Source of the DNA: an uncultured Roseivirga sp. | GTDB taxonomy: Bacteria; Bacteroidota; Bacteroidia; Cytophagales; Cyclobacteriaceae | DNA: 64,000 bases | Reading direction: 5' to 3' | Assembly: GCA_947493005.1 (NCBI GenBank) | Contig: CANLOY010000009.1 | Coordinates: 78,197 to 142,196 of the forward strand | Shown: piece by piece, positions 27,623 to 37,868 of the stretch | Layout: every line of letters begins with the position of its first letter | Numbering within the stretch: position 1 is the first letter of the stretch | Translations under genes and position numbers: made by a program | Notes under the pieces: model-generated | What the model saw: the letters and a program-made list of their open reading frames with translations, nothing else | Told to the model about the DNA's origin: nothing | The model's database searches: none

Positions 27623-28507
27623 ATGGAAGATTCACAAAAGTCAGAGTGGAGAAAACTGGATGTCTCCGAATTGAAACCGGGAGATATTCTTATCTATGAA
27701 AACCAAAATTTCAACTTCACTGATCTGGATAATGAGCTTACCAAAGGTTACGATCACGCAGCATTCTATATGCTCCTTTATTTGATCGCATGGTTCGACC
27801 CAGGTAAGGATCGATTGAACTACAGAAATTATTATCATGCGGCTGTTTGGGGAACGATCAGAGGTGAAAAAAACAATAGCCTGACCACAGGTGTTGTAGG
27901 TATTGGTCGATCAGGAATCAGTATAGGGGGAAAGGTTCATGCCGGAAAAGGAGTACCTAGGACTAAATCTATTAGGGTGGTTAGATGCGATAAGCCTGAA
28001 TTCGCCCCTTACAAACTAAACGATGCACTTCAGCAATTTTACAATGACCGAAAGAAAATACCCTACGCCTATGACAGCGCTTATTTACTGGCCATACTGT
28101 GCACCCTGCGTTATAAAGATGGAAGTTTGAGAGAATTATTGGAACGGCAATTAGGAAAAGATTCTCCATGGATACCCTTCTTTTATGGAATGGCCATCTA
28201 CCTGGTCAATGAATATATGTCTCGCCATCAGGATTCTATGATGGTTTGTTCCACCTTGGTGAGTATGGCTTATGTGAATGCGGACTGCCCCTTAAGAGTT
28301 TATGACTTTGAAAGCGGAGTTAATGAAGCATCAGGGTTTCCACTTGATCTGCCTTCTGACCTGCCTGGCCATATTGACGAAATGGAATCTAAAATTGCTG
28401 GATATTCCGATTTTCCTGATATCCCAATCCCGGAGACTCTGGTTACACCAAGGCAACTTTTGGAATCTCCCGACACATATAATCTGGGATATTTCGGAGA
28501 ACTTTAG
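27623..28507 (+). CDS. Permuted papain-like (YiiX/YaeF-type NlpC/P60 superfamily) protein
   Basis: A 294-residue protein without signal peptide. LKPGDILIY near residue 17, YYHAAVWG with H72, VHAGKG, and MMVCSTLVSMAY with C209 follow the order of the circularly permuted papain fold (His before Cys) seen in YiiX/YaeF-like hydrolases. Such proteins are thought to act on amide or lipid-ester bonds. There is a hydrophobic helix-rich insert (about 150-200). The gene starts 21 bp after the LytTR regulator and is probably in the same operon. The absence of an export signal suggests a cytosolic or membrane-associated target. The family call is moderately sure; the reaction is not known. Confidence 0.65.
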   Translation: MEDSQKSEWRKLDVSELKPGDILIYENQNFNFTDLDNELTKGYDHAAFYMLLYLIAWFDPGKDRLNYRNYYHAAVWGTIRGEKNNSLTTGVVGIGRSGISIGGKVHAGKGVPRTKSIRVVRCDKPEFAPYKLNDALQQFYNDRKKIPYAYDSAYLLAILCTLRYKDGSLRELLERQLGKDSPWIPFFYGMAIYLVNEYMSRHQDSMMVCSTLVSMAYVNADCPLRVYDFESGVNEASGFPLDLPSDLPGHIDEMESKIAGYSDFPDIPIPETLVTPRQLLESPDTYNLGYFGEL

Positions 28508-28551
28508 TTAGGAAAATGTTATTTCTTTAAGCCATTCCCTTAAATCCTACA

Positions 28552-28586
28552 CTCGCGCACATTACAGCTACGTTTACGCACATTAC
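28552..28586 (+). promoter_or_regulatory. Putative LytTR site pair upstream of the giant adhesin
   Basis: CTCGCGCACATTA (from 28552) and TTTACGCACATTA (from 28573) share CGCACATTAC and are 21 bp apart. They lie 55 bp before the ATG at 28641. Confidence 0.6.
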
Positions 28587-28640
28587 CCTGCTGAATGCCT
28601 TTCAATGGAGGATTTTCACTGTGATTTAAAGCGTAGAATC

Positions 28641-31600
28641 ATGTGTGTATATCCCTTTACTCGAAAGCAAATTCTGAGGCCCTTTGTGATGGGGCTGTTG
28701 TTGATTACTTTAGTTTTTAAAACCAGTGCTCAAGTCAGACTTACCAAAGTTGATGCCCTCAACAATAGAGTCGTCATCAAGAACTTCGGTGGAAGTGCTG
28801 TCAATATCAGTGGTTACTGGTTCTGCCATGGTTTTACCTACCACCAAGTGAGCGATGGTACTATTGTATCTGGTTCAACCAATCTTGCTGCAGGTGCACA
28901 GGTTGAACTGACGCTGTCACAAGTGCTGACCAATGCTGGATCTGATTTGAGTTTTTATCATTCGCCCTCATTTGGCGCAGCTTCCGCAATGGTTGATTTT
29001 ATACAGTGGGGCTCTGGTGGAAATGGGAGAGAGAATGTAGCCGTGGCCAAAGGTATCTGGACTGCCGGGCAATTTGTAAATGCCACCGGTACAGCTATCT
29101 ATTACGGTGGAACTGGGAGCGAGAATGGACTTTCAAATTGGAGCACTGTCCCGCATCCGAGTATTACTTCTATCGTCAGGCAAACACCTACAGATGCTAC
29201 CACAGATGCTGACCAGGTTATATTCCGGGTCACTTTTGACAGGGGTGTCCAAAATGTAGATGTAACAGACTTTTCGATTAGTGGCACAGCGGCTGGTGAT
29301 GGCACGGTGAACAATGTTTCAGCAGTAAGTAATGCTGTGTATGACGTAACGATTACAGGAGTCACCAATTCCGCAGGTACCATCAATTTGGATATTAAAG
29401 GGAACGGAAATACAAGTGGGATCAATAATATTATAGCAGATCCTAACATTCTGGATCAGAACCAGACTAGTAACGGCAATACAATCAACCGATCTGAATT
29501 TGGACAATCATTTACAGCCAATAATAGTGGTGAGCTGACCTCGGTGACCTTGGAGGTTTCTGGTGCTTCTACCTATACAGGTACGGCAACCATGGAACTC
29601 AGGAATGGGGATGGGCTTTCTGGAGCAATTCTGGCGACTGAAATGATCAATATCGCGGGAGGGTCAGGATTGCAGAACTTTACTTTTTCAACGCCTGCCA
29701 ATGTTACTGCCGGTCAGCAATACACTGTTAGGTTTACTGGCCCTGGTAACTTTAGTTCAGAATTTGTTGTTCGAGCATCGCAAGGCGACCCACTTTCCGG
29801 TGGAGTAATTTATCAGCCAACAGTGCTAGCCTCTGCTGATCTTACGGTTAAAATTTTCGTGACTAGCGGAGGTCAAGGAGGACTCTCTTCTACTGCACCG
29901 AGCACGGATGAAACTTATACAATACAGAATAACTTAGCACCCACAGCCACAAATGTCAGCATCACCGGCACCTTCAAATCAGGACAGCAACTGACAGGTA
30001 GCTATACCTGGACCGATGCTGACAATGGAGATACTGAAAGCGGCACGACTTTTAAATGGTACCGCTCTGATGATGCGGCTGGTACAGGAAAAGTAGCCAT
30101 TGCTGGAGCCAATACAGTAAACTATACGCTGACTAATAGTGATATTAACAAGTTCATCAGTTTTGAGGTAACTCCAAATGATGGGACTACAGCAGGAACT
30201 CCGGTTGAGAGTGTAAGAGCACTTGTAGCCAATGTATTCATCACCTCTATTGCGCGTCAGACTCCAAGTGATGCCACTACTAATGCGGATGAAGTAACCT
30301 TCAGAGTGATCTTCAGTGCTGGGGTAGCCAGGCTGTCAAAGGATGACTTTGTATTGAGTGGAACAGTCGCTGGTGATGGAACCGTATCATCGATTACCAG
30401 GGTAAACGGAAGTACTTATGATATAAAAGTAACGGGTATTGACATTTCAGAAGGTACCATCAATCTGGATTTGAAAGGTGCGGATGGTGCAGGTACTAAT
30501 AATATCATTAAGGCAAATGAAACCCAGGATGCTACCAATAATGGTAATCTGGTACAGGATTCTGGCGGAGATACTTTCTTTTGGCAGTCATTTGTAGCCG
30601 AACAAACCGGCTTGTTCCATAGCGTAACCCTGAGAAAATCTCAGCATAGTCATACTTATGAAGGTACTGCCACTTTGAAATTGTATGCTGGAGAGGGGAC
30701 AGGAGGAGCTGAATTGGCTTCTCAGCAGATATTTACAAGCCAATCAAGTGGAGACGAAACTTATTACTTTGAATTGCCTGCCAGCATCACCCAGGGAAGT
30801 ATATACACTTGGTTTTGGCAAGCAGGTACCGGCACAGGAGCAACTGGTTTCTCTGGACAGACGGGTAACTTATATGGTGGAGGACGTGGTTTGTCAGAGC
30901 AGTTCCCTACTGCTACCTCGCTGGACTGGTATTTTATCACACAAACTATCACCGGTACTCTCGAAGGCCTTGGTTCTCCAGCACCAACAACAGATGAGAC
31001 TTACACCATTGTTAACCCTCCAGTAGCCAATAATGTGGCTATCTCGGGTACACTTGCATTTGGTCAGCAGCTTACAGGTACTTATACTTACAGTGATCCT
31101 CAATCGGATGCAGAGAGTGGGACTACCTTTCGTTGGCTCAGGGCTGATGATACTAGTGGAACTAACAAAGCAGCCATTGCAGGAGCTACTGCTACTAATT
31201 ACACGGTTACCACTGCGGATGCGGGCAAGTTTTTAATCTTTGAAGTGACTCCATCTGATGGTACGGTGACCGGAGTGGCCACTGAGAGTACTACACATTT
31301 TATACCTAGTCTTATCACCGTACAATCCATAGCGCGTCAAACACCTGCCAATGAGAATGTCGGAGCAACTTCTAACCCCGTTTTCAGGGTTACTTTTTCT
31401 GAAAATGTAAGCAATGTAACTGCCGATGATTTTGTCCTGAACTCAACCGTAGGAGGGAGCATCAACTCGTTGAATGCCGTAGATGCCAAAACTTATGACC
31501 TGACCATCAGTGGACTCAACAATGCCGATGGTACTTTGGGCTTGAAAGTGAAAGGCATTGATGGAACTGCTGGTGCCAATGACATCAGTGTTACCAGCTT

Positions 31601-34600
31601 TGAAAACGGAGCAGTAGCGCATCAACAAACCACTGAAAATGACTTTCTGAATCAGGCACTCCTTGGCCAGTCCTTTACCGCGGCTAGTAGTAATTTCCTA
31701 ACAGCATTTACACTCTTTGCTAAAGCAGGAAATCATACCTTTTCAGGCACCGCCCGATTGAGGGTCTTTCAGGGTGATGCCTCAAATTCCTCTGTTTTAA
31801 ATGACGCCAATGCGGTACTGACAGAGCAGACCGTTAACATTTCGAATGACACTGGTGCGGCAGGACAAACTTTTAATATTACCAGTCCGCCACAATTGAC
31901 TTCTGGTACGGTTTACAGTGTTGTTTTAGACTTATTCAACGGTAACGGAGACAGGGCTTTCTTTGCACATACTACCGGCAATCTGGCTGGCGGAAGAGCC
32001 TTTTTTACCGGCTCTCATAATGGTCATGCAGCCTTCGATTTTATGATCGATATTTTTGAAGGAACTCAAATTGTCAATAATCTCTTCGATCAGGCTCCTG
32101 GTACTAATGAAAGCTTTAGTACAAAAGCTATCGACCAAACTATAGCTTTTTCCACCACGTCCAGTAATGGAGCCGAAAGTATATCAAGTGCCAACCTGGA
32201 AGTGGCTCTAAGTGCAGCAGAAGATTTGGACGTGACAGTGGACTATACGGTTACTGGAACAGCTACTGGAAGCGGCACCGATTATACTTTGGCCAACGGG
32301 ACACTCACAATTACAAAGGGTAGTACCACAAATAATATTACCATTGCGAGCATTGTAGATGATGCGCTGTCCGAAGCAGATGAAAGGGTAATAGTTACCC
32401 TTTCAAACCCTATGAATGCCACTTTGGGAATTAACAAAGTACATACCTACACCATCAATGATAATGACAATGTGGCTCCAGTAGCCTCTAATGTGGTCTT
32501 TACAGGCACATTAGAAGTAGGAGAAACACTTACAGGGTCATATACTTATGCCGATGCCGAAAGTGATACAGAGAGTGGGACAAGTTTTAAGTGGTACGCT
32601 TCTGACGATGCCACAGGCACTAACAAAGCGGCCATTGCTGGAGCTACCGCTCAAACTTTTGTGCTGACAAGCGCTCAACTTGGTAAATTCGTTTCTTTTG
32701 AAGTAACACCTAATGATGGAACAAGCGCAGGAACAGCGGTAGAAAGCACCCGACAAGGCACTGTGAAGACCGATCAAACCATCACTTTTGGTACATTGGC
32801 TGCGAAGACTTATGGTGATGCCACTTTTGGCCTGACTGCTACTTCTACATCAAACCTTGCCGTGGCCTATACCAGTTCTAATACTGCTGTAGCAACAGTC
32901 AGTGGCAGTACAGTGACTATTGTTGGAGTGGGAACTACTAACATCACGGCTTCTCAGGCGGGCAATGCCAGCTTTAACGCGGCACCAAATGTGATTCAAT
33001 CGCTTGCAATTAACAAAGCAACCCTTACTGCTACTGCTGATGACAAGTCCAGAACCTATGGAGATGCAAACCCTCCATTTACAATTAGCTATACTGGTTT
33101 TGTGAATGGAGAGAATAAGAGTGTGATTGACGTAGAACCAATTCCTGGTACTGAAGCGGCAATTACTACTAATGTGGGTACTGCTGATATTACTCTTGCT
33201 GGCGGTAGTGACAATAACTATACTTTTAGCCTGAACAATGGCACTCTTACTATCACGAAAGCTGCCCTGATTGCTACTGCAAATGATAAGAGCAGGGAGT
33301 ATGGAGATACTAATCCAGCTTTCACGATCAGTTACACAGGTTTTAAAAATGGAGAGAGTGCTTCAGTGATTGACACGGAGCCAGCAGCCAGCACTACCGC
33401 CATGGTAACCACTGGAGTGGGAACCGCAGCCATTAGCCTAACTGGAGGCAGCGATAATAACTATGATATCAGTACATTGAATAGTGGAACCTTGACCATT
33501 ACCAAAGCAACGTTAACGGCCACAGCTGATGATAAGAGTAAGACCTACGGTGCTGCTAATCCGGCATTGACGATCAGCTATACAGGGTTCAAGAATAGTG
33601 AAGGTGCATCTGTAATTGATACCGAACCTACAGTCTCAACTAGTGCTAACGGAACAAGTAATGTTGGAACTTATGGGATAAACCTAAGTGGTGGAACTGA
33701 TGATAACTATTCACTGATCACCAATAACGGATCACTTACTGTTGGTAAAGTTATACTGACTGCAATGCCGGATGCTGAATCCAGAATCTATGGAGATGAT
33801 AACCCATCATTTACTATTAGCTATAGTGGTTTTGTGAATGGTGAAGATAAGAGTGTGATTGATACAGAACCTACTGCATCTACCTCAGCAACCGCTACGA
33901 CCAATGTAGGTACTGCTGATGTTACCTTAGTTGGAGGTAGTGACAATAACTATACTTTTGGCCTGAACAATGGAACTCTTACTATTACCAAAGCTGCCCT
34001 GACTGCTACTGCAGATGATAAGAGCAGGGAGTATGGAGATACTAATCCAGCTTTCACGATCAGTTACACAGGTTTTAAAAATGGAGAGAGTGCTTCAGTG
34101 ATTGACACGGAGCCAGCAGCCAGTACTACCGCCATGGCAACCACTGGAGTGGGAACTGCAGTCATTAGCATGGCAGGAGGTAGTGATAATAACTATGATA
34201 TCAGTACATTGAATAGTGGAACACTGACCATTACTAAAGCTACACTCACGGCTACAGCCGATGACAAGAGTAAGATCTATGGTGCCACCAATCCAGCACT
34301 CACCATTAGTTATAAGGGCTTCAAGAATGGTGAAGATAAATCTGTCATAGATATCGAGCCAACCGTCTCAACCTCTGCTACTGCTTCGACTGGGGCTGGA
34401 ACTACCGCCATTGCACTGGCAGGAGGAGTGGACGACAACTACAATTTCAGCCTTAACAATGGTACATTGACAGTTGCAAAAGCAACTTTGACTGCCACAG
34501 CTGACAATACGGCTAGAGTTTATGGTGATGCCAATCCTGTCTTTACTATTAGTTATACTGGCTTTGTAAACGGAGAGGACAAGAGCGTGATTGATACTGA

Positions 34601-37211
34601 ACCTATTGCATCGACTACCGCAACGGCTACCACCAATGCCGGTAAGGCCGACATTACGCCATTTGGTGGAAGCGATGACAATTATGATTTCTCATTCAAC
34701 AACGGAACTTTGACCATTAACAAGGCTGAGCTGATTCTCACTGCAGAAGACAAGAGTCGAGCATATGGTGATCCAAACCCAGCTTTTACCATTAGTTATA
34801 CAGGCTTCAAAAACAACGAAACCGCTTCAGTTATTGATACTAAACCTACAGCTTCCACTACTGCTACTACAACCACGGAAGTTGGCACTGCTGACATTAC
34901 CCTGACTGGTGGTAGTGATGACAACTATAGCATGGGTACATTAAATAAAGGAACGCTGACTATTACCAAAGCTATCCTTACTGCTACAGCCGATGACAAG
35001 AGTAAGATCTATGGTGCTGCCAACCCAACGTTAACTATCGGCTATATTGGGTTCAAGAATGGAGAGGATAAATCCGTAATTGACACTGAACCAACTGCTA
35101 ATACGGCTGCAACCACTGCTACTGGAGTAGGAACCTTTGACATTACGCTTGCCGGTGGAAGTGATAATAACTACGACATATCTACATTGAATAATGGAAC
35201 GCTTACCATAACTAAAGCTGCTCTTACGGTAACTGCTGATGATAAGAGTAAAGAGTATGGTGATCCAAATCCGGCATTAACCATCAACTATACGGGTTTT
35301 GTGAATGGTGAAGATGCAAGTGTTATTGATACTGCACCAACTGCTAGTACTACTGCAACTTCTTTGACTAATGTTGGTACAACTGCAATTGCATTGACGG
35401 GAGGCAATGATGATAACTATGAGTTAAGCGTTTTGAATAACGGTATACTGACCATAACAAAAGCCACACTTACGGCCATAGCTGATGATAAAGAGAAGAA
35501 TCAAGGAACAACTAACCCCGCACTGACGATTAGTTATACTGGATTTAAGAATGGTGAAGATGAAAGTGTACTCAATACAGCTCCAGGCATTTCAACCACG
35601 GTTGATTTGAATACTACAAGTGGTACATTCCCGATTACTTTATCGGGGGGCAATGATGACAACTATATATTCACATTAGTCAATGGAGTATTTACAGTAA
35701 AACCTGGCGCAGTAGTACTGAACGTAGCTGTTCCTGCTGATGATGCTTATATGATAGGCCAGAATCTGGATTTTCTGATAACCTGGACCCTCCCAGTTAC
35801 AATAGAAGGAACTCCAAGTATTCCAATAACAATAGGATCGAATTTGGTACAAGCTCAACTATTAGGAACAGCTATTAACACCAATAATACCATTTTCCGC
35901 TACACGATTGCAGAAGGAGATGTTGATTCGGATGGCATTGTTGTAGGTTCAGCTATTGATCTGAATGGTGGCACAATCAAAGATCAATTTGGTGTTGATG
36001 CTGTGATAGGCTTGAACAATCTGGCGACAACAGCAGGTATTATAATTGATGCGATCAGACCAGTACCTACATTGAGCACGACAGCTATATCAGTTGTTAA
36101 CGAGCCATTCAATGTTACTTTCACTTACAGCGAAGAAGTCACGGACTTCGTTTTGGCTGATATAACTGTAGTCAATGGTGTTACCAGCAACTTTACCAAT
36201 GTAACAGCGAACCGTGCCTGGAGTGCTACAATCACGCCAATTGCAGGTGGAAATGTGGAGGTGTCTCTGGCTTCAGGTGTAGCTAAAGATGCAGTTGGTA
36301 ATGGGAGTGCTTCAAGCAATACCATCACCAGACAGTTCAATACGATTCCAACAGATATCACACTATCATCAGCAAGTATAGCTGAAAATAATGAGATTGG
36401 AGATATAGTAGGGACATTGAATAGTACCGATCCAGATGTTAGAGACAGTCATACCTATACACTGGTTTCAGGTACTGGTGATACCGATAATGGAGTTTTC
36501 AGTATTGCAGGAGATGAATTGAGAGCGAATGCTTCATTCGATTTTGAAACCGGTTCTAGTTACAGTATCAGAGTAAAAACAGAAGATAGGCTAGGTGGAA
36601 CATTTGAAAAAATGCTGAGTATTACTATTGATAATGTGCTGGAGCCTTCCATCATCGTTTCAGGAGAAATCTCATTTCCTGTTTCCGCCCTTGGCTTGAG
36701 TCAACAGCTTCCATTAACCATAACCAATAATGGAGAGATTTCGGTAGAGGTAAGAGCAGTTTCTACTCCACGTGGCTTTAGCGTCATACCTGGTGCTTTC
36801 GTTTTAGAAGTAGGTGCGAGTAGGGAAGTATCAGTGGTTTTTGTACCGACTGAAGTCAGAGCATATAGTGGGGATATCACTTTTAGTTTTGGCGAAGTTT
36901 TAATCTCTCATCCAGTATCTGGGGAGGGTGCTATAATCACTTCAGTTGATGATGATCTGATCGATGCTGATGAGATATCACTTTATCCCAATCCAACAGA
37001 AACCGAGTTGAATATTGACCTCTCCCAATTAAATGGAAAGGCAGTCGATATCGTAATGAGGAATGCATCAGGACTGGCCATTTACAAAAGGAAGTCCTAT
37101 TCGAAGAACAGCTTGAGTTTGAACGTGCAGAGCTTCAAAAGCGGCCTTTACATTATGCAATTTTCGAACGGAAAGTCAGTGGTAAGAAAGAAAGTAATGA
37201 TTAAGAAATAA
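28641..37211 (+). CDS. Giant T9SS-secreted multidomain adhesin with 11 MBG repeats
   Basis: About 2,856 residues from the ATG at 28641 (an upstream ATG at 28605 adds twelve residues but puts more charge before the signal peptide, which runs to TSAQ). Order of domains, counted from the upstream ATG: lamin-tail-like domain (43-185); three Ig-like SIxRQTP units (from about 185, 545, 903), the first two each followed by an Ig-like ATNVSITGT unit (about 444, 806); Calx-beta (about 1174-1290); a third ATNV-type unit (about 1290); a Big_2-like unit (1388-1470); eleven MBG repeats of about 81 residues (1471-2366); further Ig-like units; cadherin-like (about 2581-2680); an ASH-like unit; a T9SS type A sorting domain (about 2782-2868, LYPNPTETELNI). 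It should be exported by Sec, then by T9SS, and fixed at or released from the surface. The next gene starts 4 bp later. Confidence 0.9.
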   Translation: MCVYPFTRKQILRPFVMGLLLITLVFKTSAQVRLTKVDALNNRVVIKNFGGSAVNISGYWFCHGFTYHQVSDGTIVSGSTNLAAGAQVELTLSQVLTNAGSDLSFYHSPSFGAASAMVDFIQWGSGGNGRENVAVAKGIWTAGQFVNATGTAIYYGGTGSENGLSNWSTVPHPSITSIVRQTPTDATTDADQVIFRVTFDRGVQNVDVTDFSISGTAAGDGTVNNVSAVSNAVYDVTITGVTNSAGTINLDIKGNGNTSGINNIIADPNILDQNQTSNGNTINRSEFGQSFTANNSGELTSVTLEVSGASTYTGTATMELRNGDGLSGAILATEMINIAGGSGLQNFTFSTPANVTAGQQYTVRFTGPGNFSSEFVVRASQGDPLSGGVIYQPTVLASADLTVKIFVTSGGQGGLSSTAPSTDETYTIQNNLAPTATNVSITGTFKSGQQLTGSYTWTDADNGDTESGTTFKWYRSDDAAGTGKVAIAGANTVNYTLTNSDINKFISFEVTPNDGTTAGTPVESVRALVANVFITSIARQTPSDATTNADEVTFRVIFSAGVARLSKDDFVLSGTVAGDGTVSSITRVNGSTYDIKVTGIDISEGTINLDLKGADGAGTNNIIKANETQDATNNGNLVQDSGGDTFFWQSFVAEQTGLFHSVTLRKSQHSHTYEGTATLKLYAGEGTGGAELASQQIFTSQSSGDETYYFELPASITQGSIYTWFWQAGTGTGATGFSGQTGNLYGGGRGLSEQFPTATSLDWYFITQTITGTLEGLGSPAPTTDETYTIVNPPVANNVAISGTLAFGQQLTGTYTYSDPQSDAESGTTFRWLRADDTSGTNKAAIAGATATNYTVTTADAGKFLIFEVTPSDGTVTGVATESTTHFIPSLITVQSIARQTPANENVGATSNPVFRVTFSENVSNVTADDFVLNSTVGGSINSLNAVDAKTYDLTISGLNNADGTLGLKVKGIDGTAGANDISVTSFENGAVAHQQTTENDFLNQALLGQSFTAASSNFLTAFTLFAKAGNHTFSGTARLRVFQGDASNSSVLNDANAVLTEQTVNISNDTGAAGQTFNITSPPQLTSGTVYSVVLDLFNGNGDRAFFAHTTGNLAGGRAFFTGSHNGHAAFDFMIDIFEGTQIVNNLFDQAPGTNESFSTKAIDQTIAFSTTSSNGAESISSANLEVALSAAEDLDVTVDYTVTGTATGSGTDYTLANGTLTITKGSTTNNITIASIVDDALSEADERVIVTLSNPMNATLGINKVHTYTINDNDNVAPVASNVVFTGTLEVGETLTGSYTYADAESDTESGTSFKWYASDDATGTNKAAIAGATAQTFVLTSAQLGKFVSFEVTPNDGTSAGTAVESTRQGTVKTDQTITFGTLAAKTYGDATFGLTATSTSNLAVAYTSSNTAVATVSGSTVTIVGVGTTNITASQAGNASFNAAPNVIQSLAINKATLTATADDKSRTYGDANPPFTISYTGFVNGENKSVIDVEPIPGTEAAITTNVGTADITLAGGSDNNYTFSLNNGTLTITKAALIATANDKSREYGDTNPAFTISYTGFKNGESASVIDTEPAASTTAMVTTGVGTAAISLTGGSDNNYDISTLNSGTLTITKATLTATADDKSKTYGAANPALTISYTGFKNSEGASVIDTEPTVSTSANGTSNVGTYGINLSGGTDDNYSLITNNGSLTVGKVILTAMPDAESRIYGDDNPSFTISYSGFVNGEDKSVIDTEPTASTSATATTNVGTADVTLVGGSDNNYTFGLNNGTLTITKAALTATADDKSREYGDTNPAFTISYTGFKNGESASVIDTEPAASTTAMATTGVGTAVISMAGGSDNNYDISTLNSGTLTITKATLTATADDKSKIYGATNPALTISYKGFKNGEDKSVIDIEPTVSTSATASTGAGTTAIALAGGVDDNYNFSLNNGTLTVAKATLTATADNTARVYGDANPVFTISYTGFVNGEDKSVIDTEPIASTTATATTNAGKADITPFGGSDDNYDFSFNNGTLTINKAELILTAEDKSRAYGDPNPAFTISYTGFKNNETASVIDTKPTASTTATTTTEVGTADITLTGGSDDNYSMGTLNKGTLTITKAILTATADDKSKIYGAANPTLTIGYIGFKNGEDKSVIDTEPTANTAATTATGVGTFDITLAGGSDNNYDISTLNNGTLTITKAALTVTADDKSKEYGDPNPALTINYTGFVNGEDASVIDTAPTASTTATSLTNVGTTAIALTGGNDDNYELSVLNNGILTITKATLTAIADDKEKNQGTTNPALTISYTGFKNGEDESVLNTAPGISTTVDLNTTSGTFPITLSGGNDDNYIFTLVNGVFTVKPGAVVLNVAVPADDAYMIGQNLDFLITWTLPVTIEGTPSIPITIGSNLVQAQLLGTAINTNNTIFRYTIAEGDVDSDGIVVGSAIDLNGGTIKDQFGVDAVIGLNNLATTAGIIIDAIRPVPTLSTTAISVVNEPFNVTFTYSEEVTDFVLADITVVNGVTSNFTNVTANRAWSATITPIAGGNVEVSLASGVAKDAVGNGSASSNTITRQFNTIPTDITLSSASIAENNEIGDIVGTLNSTDPDVRDSHTYTLVSGTGDTDNGVFSIAGDELRANASFDFETGSSYSIRVKTEDRLGGTFEKMLSITIDNVLEPSIIVSGEISFPVSALGLSQQLPLTITNNGEISVEVRAVSTPRGFSVIPGAFVLEVGASREVSVVFVPTEVRAYSGDITFSFGEVLISHPVSGEGAIITSVDDDLIDADEISLYPNPTETELNIDLSQLNGKAVDIVMRNASGLAIYKRKSYSKNSLSLNVQSFKSGLYIMQFSNGKSVVRKKVMIKK
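33015..35700 (+). repeat. MBG repeat array, 11 tandem units of about 244 bp
   Basis: Eleven copies of a unit starting KATLTATADDKSRTYG-like and ending GTLTITKA-like. A higher-order pattern is visible: units 1-3 and 4-6 form two copies of a 732-bp triplet. For example AGCAGGGAGT begins at 33291 and again at 34023, with over 100 bp almost identical around it. The later five units are more diverged. Confidence 0.9.
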
Positions 37212-37215
37212 GAAC

Positions 37216-37635
37216 ATGAGAAAGATTAACATATATGTGGTTTTAGTTTTGAGTCTTGTATTAGGCTTAAGTTCATGTAATCCAGATGATGGACCTTCAC
37301 TTCAGGATGAGGCTTTTGAGCTTTTGGAAGGAGAATGGACTTTCGGTACAACAGGAAGCATATTGCTCGATGGAGAAGATCTTAGTTTGAATTTCCCGGG
37401 ATTCTCTTTGTCATTTGCAAATGGTACTTATCAGACCAGTAATGGCGGTGATTTGTTCAGGGCCACTGGAACCTGGGAATGGTTGAATGAAGAAGCGAAA
37501 CAAATTACACTGGATACTGGAGAAGAGGTGACGATCGTCAACCTTACAGAAAGTGTTTTTGAGTTTTCTTTTTTTCACACAGGCAGTGCTGCGGCAGGGA
37601 TAAGGGGAAATTATACAATCAAGGTTGTGAAATGA
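37216..37635 (+). CDS. Lipocalin-like lipoprotein
   Basis: A 139-residue protein with a lipoprotein signal (VLGLSSC, lipidated Cys at about residue 21). The mature part (LLEGEWTFGTTG, then GTWEWLNEEAKQITL and FEFSFFHT) resembles the small beta-barrel lipocalin-like domains common in Bacteroidota. It starts 4 bp after the giant adhesin and ends at a terminator, so the two are almost surely one operon. A role in anchoring or helping the adhesin is inference from position only. Confidence 0.75.
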   Translation: MRKINIYVVLVLSLVLGLSSCNPDDGPSLQDEAFELLEGEWTFGTTGSILLDGEDLSLNFPGFSLSFANGTYQTSNGGDLFRATGTWEWLNEEAKQITLDTGEEVTIVNLTESVFEFSFFHTGSAAAGIRGNYTIKVVK

Positions 37636-37683
37636 TTTTGAATGTTAGTTCAGTCATTTAATTTGTTTTGTAACAAATAAAGA

Positions 37684-37708
37684 GAGGTCTGTGAAAACAG
37701 GCCTTTTC
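37684..37708 (+). terminator. Hairpin terminator after the adhesin operon
   Basis: AGGTCTGT (37685-37692) pairs with ACAGGCCT (37697-37704) with one G-T pair and a GAAA loop, followed by Ts. Confidence 0.8.
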
Positions 37709-37730
37709 TATTACACCTTACTCAGGCGTG

Positions 37731-37764
37731 TTTACGCACAAAACTTGAATGCCTACACACATTC
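37731..37764 (+). promoter_or_regulatory. Putative LytTR site pair upstream of the leader/propeller gene
   Basis: TTTACGCACAAAA (from 37731) and CCTACACACATTC (from 37752) are 21 bp apart and match the elements at 26773 and 28552. The second element ends about 105 bp before the ATG at 37869, further than in the other two promoters. Confidence 0.5.
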
Positions 37765-37868
37765 TTCAATTGAGTGCTCCTATTAGTACTTACTTAAACT
37801 TGATATACACACAATATCAGGGAAAGCCGAAAACCAAAAAGAGTAGGCAACAATAAACACTTAATAAA

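Noticed and set aside
33015..35700. Regular repeats as a possible CRISPR array
   Set aside because: The repeats are about 244 bp, in frame and coding for MBG domains; there are no short spacers or cas genes.
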